In this document: positions 13,224 to 17,546 of the stretch, piece after piece
How the letters are laid out: every line of letters begins with the position of its first letter
Numbering within the stretch: the first letter of the stretch is position 1
NCBI GenBank assembly: GCA_035554595.1
Contig: DATMIH010000169.1
Coordinates: 1 to 17,546 of the forward strand
Length of the DNA stretch: 17,546 nucleotides
Direction of reading: 5' to 3'
DNA from: VRUE01 sp035554595
GTDB lineage: Bacteria > Actinomycetota > Thermoleophilia > Solirubrobacterales > 70-9
Notes under the pieces: generated by a model
Database searches by the model: none
The model's input: only the letters and a program-made list of their open reading frames with translations
Told to the model about the DNA's origin: nothing
Position numbers and translations under genes: made by a program

Positions 13224-15275
13224 GTGGCAAAGGACACCGAGAAGCTGATCCGTCAGCTCTCGCTGATCTCGTTCCTGATGGCTCAGGGGAGGCCGGTTTC
13301 GGCGCTCGAGATCAAGCGCGAGGTTGAGGGCTACAGCGACATGAACGACGACGCCTTCGCGCGGCGCTTCTACGCGGACCGAGCCGAGCTCGAGAGCCTC
13401 GGGATCGAGCTCGGGGTCGAGAAGCCCGGCGAGGGGTTCTTCGAGGCCGAGCTCTACTCGCTGCCGCCCGAGAACTTCTACCTCGACGCGATCAAGTTCT
13501 CCGACGACGAGCTGGCGGCGATGAGCACGGCGCTGATGCTGCTCTCCGAAGGTGAATTCGCTTACGCCGAGCCGCTGCGCCTCGCCCTGCAGCAGGTTGC
13601 CTGGGGCCACCCCAATCCGCTCAAAGAGGGCGAGCGCGCCCCGGTCGAGATGGCGATGACGGCCTCGGCCGGGGGCCGCGACCTCTCCCAGCGCCTCTCC
13701 AAGATCGAGACCGCGATCTCGCGTCGCAAGACCGTCGAGTTCACCTATTACACGATGGAGCGCGACGAGACCGAGAAGCGCAAGGTCGACCCCTTCCACT
13801 TGGTCTTCCGCGGCGGCCAGTTCTACTTGATCGGCCACGCCCACGAGCGCGATGCCGTGCGGGTCTTCCGCCTCTCCCGAATCCAGGGCAAGGTCGGCTA
13901 TGCCTCCAAGGCCGAGCACGACTTCTCACCGCCGGAGAACTTCGATCGCCGCGACTACGGTCAGCGCGCCGACTGGCAGCTGGGCGAGATCCGCGGCAAG
14001 GCGCGGATCTTCGTCCGCGACCGCATCGCCTGGCTGATCGAGCGCGACTTCGGCGCCTACGGCGAGCTGCGCCCGGCGAAGAAGGCCGATGGCGCCCCCG
14101 GCAAAGGCTCGGTCTTCGAGACCGACTATGCCTCGCCCCGTGAGCTGATCGCCTGGGTACTGCGCTGGCGCCAGAACGCCGAGGTGCTGGGGCCCGACGA
14201 GCTACGGGCGGAGGCCGAGAGTCGTCTCGGCCTGCTGCACGAGCGCCACGACAACGGCTTCCAGCCGGCCGAGATCGTCGACCGGCCGCTGCGCGAGGCA
14301 CCGCGCCGCGCGCGCTCCAACGGCCGCGGCGAGGCGGCGATCCGGCCCGAGCGCTTCGCCCGCCTGGTCACCCTCGCCGGCCTGCTGATCGAATCGGCAA
14401 AAGGCGAGGAGCGGCTGCGCCTCAGCGAGCTCTGTCAGCGGCTTGAACTGAGCGACGAAGAGCTGCGCGAGGACATCGACCTGCTCAACGTCGTCAACTT
14501 CGGCGGCGGCACCTACGTGCTCTACGCCGAAATCCAGGGCGACGAGATCGAGGTCGACTCCGAGCCCTACGGCGACAACTTCGCCCGCCCGGCGCGCCTG
14601 CTGCCGCTGGAGGCAAAGGCCCTGGTCGCGGCGATCGACCTCTTCGGCGACCACCTGCCCCAGGGCGGCCTGCAGAGCGCCCGTACCAAGATCGTCGCGG
14701 CGCTCGGCCACGACCCCTCCGAGGAGGGCCTGGAGATCGCCTCCAGCGGCGGCGGCGACGCCGAGGTCGCCCGCGTCGTCAACGAAGCGATCGGCGGCAG
14801 CCGGGTGCTCGACCTCGACTACTACAAGGAGAACGAGGACACCTTCACCAAACGCTCGGTCGAGCCCTACCGCCTGGAGAACGGCAAAGAGGGCTGGTAC
14901 GTCGAGTGCTACGACCTGACCAAAGACGGCGTCCGCCACTTCAAGCTCGACCGGATCAGAGAAGCAACCCTGGCCAAGCAGACCTTCGAGCCGCGGCCCG
15001 AGGTCGAGGAGCTGGCCGGGGTCGAGGGCTGGATGACCCACGGCGAGGTGCCGACCGCCCACGTCGCCCGCGTCTGGGTCTCGCCCGAGCGGGCGCGCTG
15101 GTTGCGCGAGGAGCGCACCGTGGTCGAGGAGCTGGCCGACGGCGCCGTCGTCGTCGAGCTGCCCTACGCCGGCACCTCCTGGCTCGTCCGCGAGATCCTC
15201 CGCGGCGCCGGTGACCTCGTAGTGCTCGAGCCCGAGGAGGCCCGCGAGGCGATCGCCAAAGAGGTCGGCGACTGA
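13224..15275 (+). CDS. pafBC: Fused PafB-PafC-type WYL-domain transcriptional regulator
   Basis: 683 aa, the size of PafB plus PafC joined. Domains in order: an HTH at about residues 1-65 (EKLIRQLSLISFLMAQGRPVS); a WYL domain from about 170 (TVEFTYYTMERDE... FYLIGHAHERDAVRVFRLSRI); a WCX domain to about 345; a linker; a second winged HTH from about 374 (ERFARLVTLAGLLIESA); a second WYL from about 528 (LDLDYYKENEDTF ... RHFKLDRI); and a final WCX. PafBC activates the LexA/RecA-independent DNA damage response in actinobacteria, with the WYL domains sensing a nucleic-acid signal. Natural fusions are known, for example in Arthrobacter. The usual proteasome/pafA neighbours are absent from this window, so the exact regulon is inference. 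Start GTG has TATCCT seven bases upstream and no Shine-Dalgarno. Confidence 0.88.
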   Translation: MAKDTEKLIRQLSLISFLMAQGRPVSALEIKREVEGYSDMNDDAFARRFYADRAELESLGIELGVEKPGEGFFEAELYSLPPENFYLDAIKFSDDELAAMSTALMLLSEGEFAYAEPLRLALQQVAWGHPNPLKEGERAPVEMAMTASAGGRDLSQRLSKIETAISRRKTVEFTYYTMERDETEKRKVDPFHLVFRGGQFYLIGHAHERDAVRVFRLSRIQGKVGYASKAEHDFSPPENFDRRDYGQRADWQLGEIRGKARIFVRDRIAWLIERDFGAYGELRPAKKADGAPGKGSVFETDYASPRELIAWVLRWRQNAEVLGPDELRAEAESRLGLLHERHDNGFQPAEIVDRPLREAPRRARSNGRGEAAIRPERFARLVTLAGLLIESAKGEERLRLSELCQRLELSDEELREDIDLLNVVNFGGGTYVLYAEIQGDEIEVDSEPYGDNFARPARLLPLEAKALVAAIDLFGDHLPQGGLQSARTKIVAALGHDPSEEGLEIASSGGGDAEVARVVNEAIGGSRVLDLDYYKENEDTFTKRSVEPYRLENGKEGWYVECYDLTKDGVRHFKLDRIREATLAKQTFEPRPEVEELAGVEGWMTHGEVPTAHVARVWVSPERARWLREERTVVEELADGAVVVELPYAGTSWLVREILRGAGDLVVLEPEEAREAIAKEVGD

Positions 15276-16042
15276 CCGAGGCGGCACCGGGGCACGCTGA
15301 GATCCTGCGGCTTGTCGCTCCCAACCCGGGACCGATGACGCTGGAGGGGACGAACACCTATCTGTATGGATCTGAGCCCTGTGCGGTGATCGATCCCGGG
15401 CCGGACGACGAGGGGCACCGGGGCGCGGTGCTTGCCGCTGCCGACGAGCGTGGCGGTGTTGATCTGATCATCCTCACCCATGGCCACGGCGACCACGCCG
15501 ACGGGGCCGAGGCGCTGGCCGCGGGGGCGGTCAGTAGGCGGGCGCTAAAAGCTGGCGGGGCGGCCTGGAAGCCAGAGGTGATCCTGCCCGGTGATGATGA
15601 GGAGCACTTCGGCCTGCGTGCCATCGCGACCCCGGGGCACGCCCCCGACCACGTCTGCCTGATGACCGATGACGGGGTCTGCTTCAGCGGTGACCTCGTG
15701 CTTGGGGCTGGCTCGACCTTCGTGCCGCCCGACGGCGGCTCGCTCGCCGCCTACATGGACTCGCTGCGCCGCATGCAGGCCGAGCCGATCGAGCTGATCT
15801 GCCCCGGTCACGGGCCCTGGATCACCGATCCGGTGGCGAAGCTGGCCGAGTACGTCGAGCACCGCGAGATGCGCGAGCGCCGCCTGCTGGCCGCCCTCGA
15901 GCGCGGCGAGCGCTCCCGCGACGCCCTGCTCGACGAGGCCTGGAGCGACGTCCCGCCCCAGATGCGCGTAGCCGCGGCGATGGTCATGCAGGCCCACCTA
16001 GACAAGCTCGCCGCCGAAGGCCGCTTGCCCCCCGGCGTCTGA
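15272..16042 (+). CDS. Metallo-beta-lactamase fold hydrolase (LACTB2-like)
   Basis: 256 aa if started at CTG 15272, which overlaps the regulator's TGA by four bases; the first ATG (15335) would cut into the conserved L-V-A-P-N-P-G-P-M-T-L-E-G-T-N-T-Y-L strand pair, and no ATG, GTG or TTG exists upstream in this frame before a stop. Counting from CTG, the zinc motif H70-G-H-G-D74-H75 is intact, with T-P-G-H-A-P-D-H, F-S-G-D-L-V and C-P-G-H-G as the later ligands. A winged-helix tail follows (E-R-R-L-L-A-A-L ... V-M-Q-A-H-L-D-K-L). This arrangement is that of the LACTB2 family, whose human member is an endoribonuclease; the bacterial substrate is not known. It is probably translated with the PafBC-like gene. 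Confidence 0.88.
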   Translation: MTEAAPGHAEILRLVAPNPGPMTLEGTNTYLYGSEPCAVIDPGPDDEGHRGAVLAAADERGGVDLIILTHGHGDHADGAEALAAGAVSRRALKAGGAAWKPEVILPGDDEEHFGLRAIATPGHAPDHVCLMTDDGVCFSGDLVLGAGSTFVPPDGGSLAAYMDSLRRMQAEPIELICPGHGPWITDPVAKLAEYVEHREMRERRLLAALERGERSRDALLDEAWSDVPPQMRVAAAMVMQAHLDKLAAEGRLPPGV

Positions 16043-16044
16043 GC

Positions 16045-16091
16045 TTCCGGTGCGCCTTATGTGGTCTATGGCCACATAAGGCGCACCGGAA
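16045..16091. terminator. Perfect 20-bp inverted repeat after the MBL gene, probable terminator
   Basis: Arms 16045-16064 and 16072-16091 are exactly complementary, with a 7-base centre (TCTATGG); in RNA two more pairs (U-G and C-G) can form. The repeat begins two bases after the MBL stop codon. There is no U-run, so it would be a stem-only terminator of the kind common in GC-rich actinobacteria, working in either direction. A regulator site or small mobile palindrome is an alternative. Confidence 0.65.
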
Positions 16092-16119
16092 CGACGGTTT
16101 GGCCTGGCTGCGTGGCCAG

Positions 16120-16125
16120 TAGTCT
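16120..16125 (+). promoter_or_regulatory. Putative -10 element of a leaderless penicillin acylase transcript
   Basis: TAGTCT ends six bases before ATG 16132, and no Shine-Dalgarno is seen. TTTGGC (16098-16103) is 16 bp upstream and is a possible weak -35. Confidence 0.45.
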
Positions 16126-16131
16126 TGGTAG

Positions 16132-17546
16132 ATGGCGCGCGGGGGTGCGATGCGAGCGGGGTTGACGGTTGGCTTGGCCGGGACCGGGCTCGCTGCTGTC
16201 ACGACTGCCGCTGCCTGGCACTGGCTGGCCCGGCGGCCGCTGCCTAAGCAGACGGGGACGATCTCGCTCGCTGGGCTGGATCGGCCGGTCAGCGTCGAGC
16301 GCGACCGCTGGGGCGTACCCCACATCGCCGCCGACAACGCCCGCGACCTCTGGTTCGCCGAGGGCTTCTGCCACGGCCAGGACCGGCTCTGGCAGATGGA
16401 CTTCTACCGCCGCGTCGTCTCGGGGCGGGTCGCCGAGATGGCCGGCCCCGAGGGCCTGGCGATCGATCGGCTGATGCTGACCCTCGGCATCCGCCGCACC
16501 GCTGAGCGCGAGGTCGAGCAGCTCGACCCCGAGCTGCTAGCCCTGCTCGAGCGCTTCTGCGAGGGCGTCAACGCCGCCGCCGCCAGCGCCAAGGCGATGC
16601 CCTTCGAGATGCAGCTGCTGCGGCTCAAGTGGAAACCCTGGCGGCCGGTCGACATCCTCAGCCTCGGCAAGCTGCTCGCCTTCGGCCTCTCGACCAACTG
16701 GGAGCGCGAGCTGCTGCGGGCCGACATGGAGCGTGCTCTCGGCCCGGAGCTGGCGGCGAAGCTCGACCCCGCCTATCCCGCCGACAACCCGATCGTCACC
16801 CAGGAAGCCTGGTCCGGCCATGGTCTGGCGATGGTTGAGCAGATCGACGCCGTGCGCCGCTCGATCGGCCTCGCCGCCGAGGCCAGCGGCTCCAACAACT
16901 GGGCGGTCTCGGGCAAGCTCAGCGCCAGCGGCTCGCCGGTGATCGCCGGTGACCCGCACCTGCCGCAGAGCATGCCGGGCATCTGGTACCAGGTCGGCCT
17001 CAGGCTCGGCGACCGCTTCGTCCGCGGCGCCTCGCTGCCGGGCATGCCCGGCGTCTACATGGGCCAGAACAACGACGTCTGCTGGACCTTCACCAACGTG
17101 ATGGCCGACGTCGAGGACCTCTTCATCGAGCGGCTCGACGGCGACCGCTACCGCTTCGAAGACGAGTGGCGCCCGCTCGAGCTCGTGCGCGAGGAGATTC
17201 CGGTCAAGGGCCGCGGCGCGCCCGAGGTCTTGGACGTGCGGATCACCCACCACGGGCCGATCGTCAACGAGGCGCTCTGCGCCGATGAGGCCGAGCCGCT
17301 GGCGCTGCGCTGGCAGACGCTCGACCAGCCGACCGCCTTCGCCGGCATGTTCGAGATGCACGAGATCACCTCCGGCCCCGAGCTGATCGAGAAACTCGCC
17401 GACCACAGCTCGCCCGCCTCGAACCTGATCTGGGCCGACCGCCACGGCTCGATCGGCTACAAGCTGATCGGCCGCCTGCCGCTGCGCAAGGGCGGCTGTC
17501 CCGACCTGCCGAAGCCGGGCTGGAGCGGCGAGTTCGAGTGGGAGGG
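16132..17546 (+). CDS. Penicillin acylase family protein (Ntn hydrolase, S45), 3' end outside window
   Basis: 471 residues are visible, and the frame is open at the right edge; full-length members are usually 700-800 aa. An in-frame ATG at 16150 is an alternative start. Residues 7-30 form a signal peptide or N-terminal anchor (A-G-L-T-V-G-L-A-G-T-G-L-A-A-V). The alpha-chain region begins with V-E-R-D-R-W-G-V-P-H-I and has E-G-F-C-H-G-Q-D-R-L-W-Q-M-D. The autocleavage site is at A-S-G-S254-N-N-W, with Ser254 becoming the N-terminal nucleophile of the beta chain. D-P-H-L-P-Q-S-M-P-G-I-W-Y and G-Q-N-N-D-V-C-W-T-F-T-N-V-M-A-D-V-E-D-L follow as expected. The enzyme hydrolyses amides outside the cytoplasm; penicillins, acyl-homoserine lactones or other N-acyl compounds are all possible. 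The beta-chain end is not visible. Confidence 0.93.
   Translation, partial: MARGGAMRAGLTVGLAGTGLAAVTTAAAWHWLARRPLPKQTGTISLAGLDRPVSVERDRWGVPHIAADNARDLWFAEGFCHGQDRLWQMDFYRRVVSGRVAEMAGPEGLAIDRLMLTLGIRRTAEREVEQLDPELLALLERFCEGVNAAAASAKAMPFEMQLLRLKWKPWRPVDILSLGKLLAFGLSTNWERELLRADMERALGPELAAKLDPAYPADNPIVTQEAWSGHGLAMVEQIDAVRRSIGLAAEASGSNNWAVSGKLSASGSPVIAGDPHLPQSMPGIWYQVGLRLGDRFVRGASLPGMPGVYMGQNNDVCWTFTNVMADVEDLFIERLDGDRYRFEDEWRPLELVREEIPVKGRGAPEVLDVRITHHGPIVNEALCADEAEPLALRWQTLDQPTAFAGMFEMHEITSGPELIEKLADHSSPASNLIWADRHGSIGYKLIGRLPLRKGGCPDLPKPGWSGEFEWE

Noticed and set aside
14202..15287. 361-aa minus-strand open frame
   Set aside because: Antisense to the second half of the PafBC-like regulator; rich in Gly, Val, Asp and Ala with no recognisable family.
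1..17546. CRISPR array, tRNA, rRNA, transposase or phage attachment site
   Set aside because: No regularly spaced repeats, no cloverleaf or rRNA sequence, and no transposase or integrase motif was seen in either strand.

Overview
The window is GC-rich throughout, uses GTG and TTG starts, and has short intergenic gaps. A fused PafB-PafC-type regulator, an ArsR with an N-terminal Cys-Cys pair and a MBL/LACTB2-like hydrolase point to a high-GC actinobacterium. My best guess is the Thermoleophilia/Solirubrobacterales neighbourhood, but this is inferred from gene style and not from any marker gene. No rRNA, tRNA, CRISPR array, insertion sequence or phage gene was seen.

Layout. 1-950: the 3' end of a low-complexity His/Ala/Pro-rich protein, then a secreted protein with two copies of a Cys-paired motif. 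957-2235: a divergent pair, an SRPBCC-fold protein (minus) and a YdfG-like short-chain dehydrogenase (plus). 2257-2967: an FkbM-type methyltransferase, convergent with a minus-strand run of arsR, arsC and a fumarylacetoacetate hydrolase-family enzyme (4639 down to 2976). 4707-5457: a Phd/YefM antitoxin and PIN toxin pair, divergent from arsR. 5475-6350: a fluoride riboswitch followed by two adjacent fluoride-channel genes (crcB1 and crcB2), a complete fluoride-resistance unit. 6444-7439: a YhaM-like OB-fold/HD 3'-5' exoribonuclease. 7372-12913: three large multi-spanning membrane proteins in tandem, the first two clear paralogues with a GT-C-like first loop, none assignable to a named pathway. 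12880-13194 (minus): a small membrane protein overlapping the third tail to tail. 13224-16042: a fused PafBC-type WYL regulator, then a MBL hydrolase that probably starts at CTG overlapping the regulator's stop codon. 16045-16091: a perfect 20-bp inverted repeat. 16132 to the right edge: the N-terminal two thirds or so of a penicillin acylase-family Ntn hydrolase.

Across the window many genes have a TANNNT hexamer, most often TAGNNT, ending 6-10 nt before the start codon and no Shine-Dalgarno sequence. This suggests that leaderless transcription is common here; genes with leaders (510, crcB1) instead carry clear AGGAG sites. The most interesting items are the fluoride riboswitch, whose pseudoknot strand can also pair with the crcB1 Shine-Dalgarno, the uncharacterised three-gene membrane cluster with its Cys-paired C-terminal domain, the duplicated Cys-motif secreted protein, and overlapping divergent -10 elements between the PafBC-like gene and the small membrane protein.
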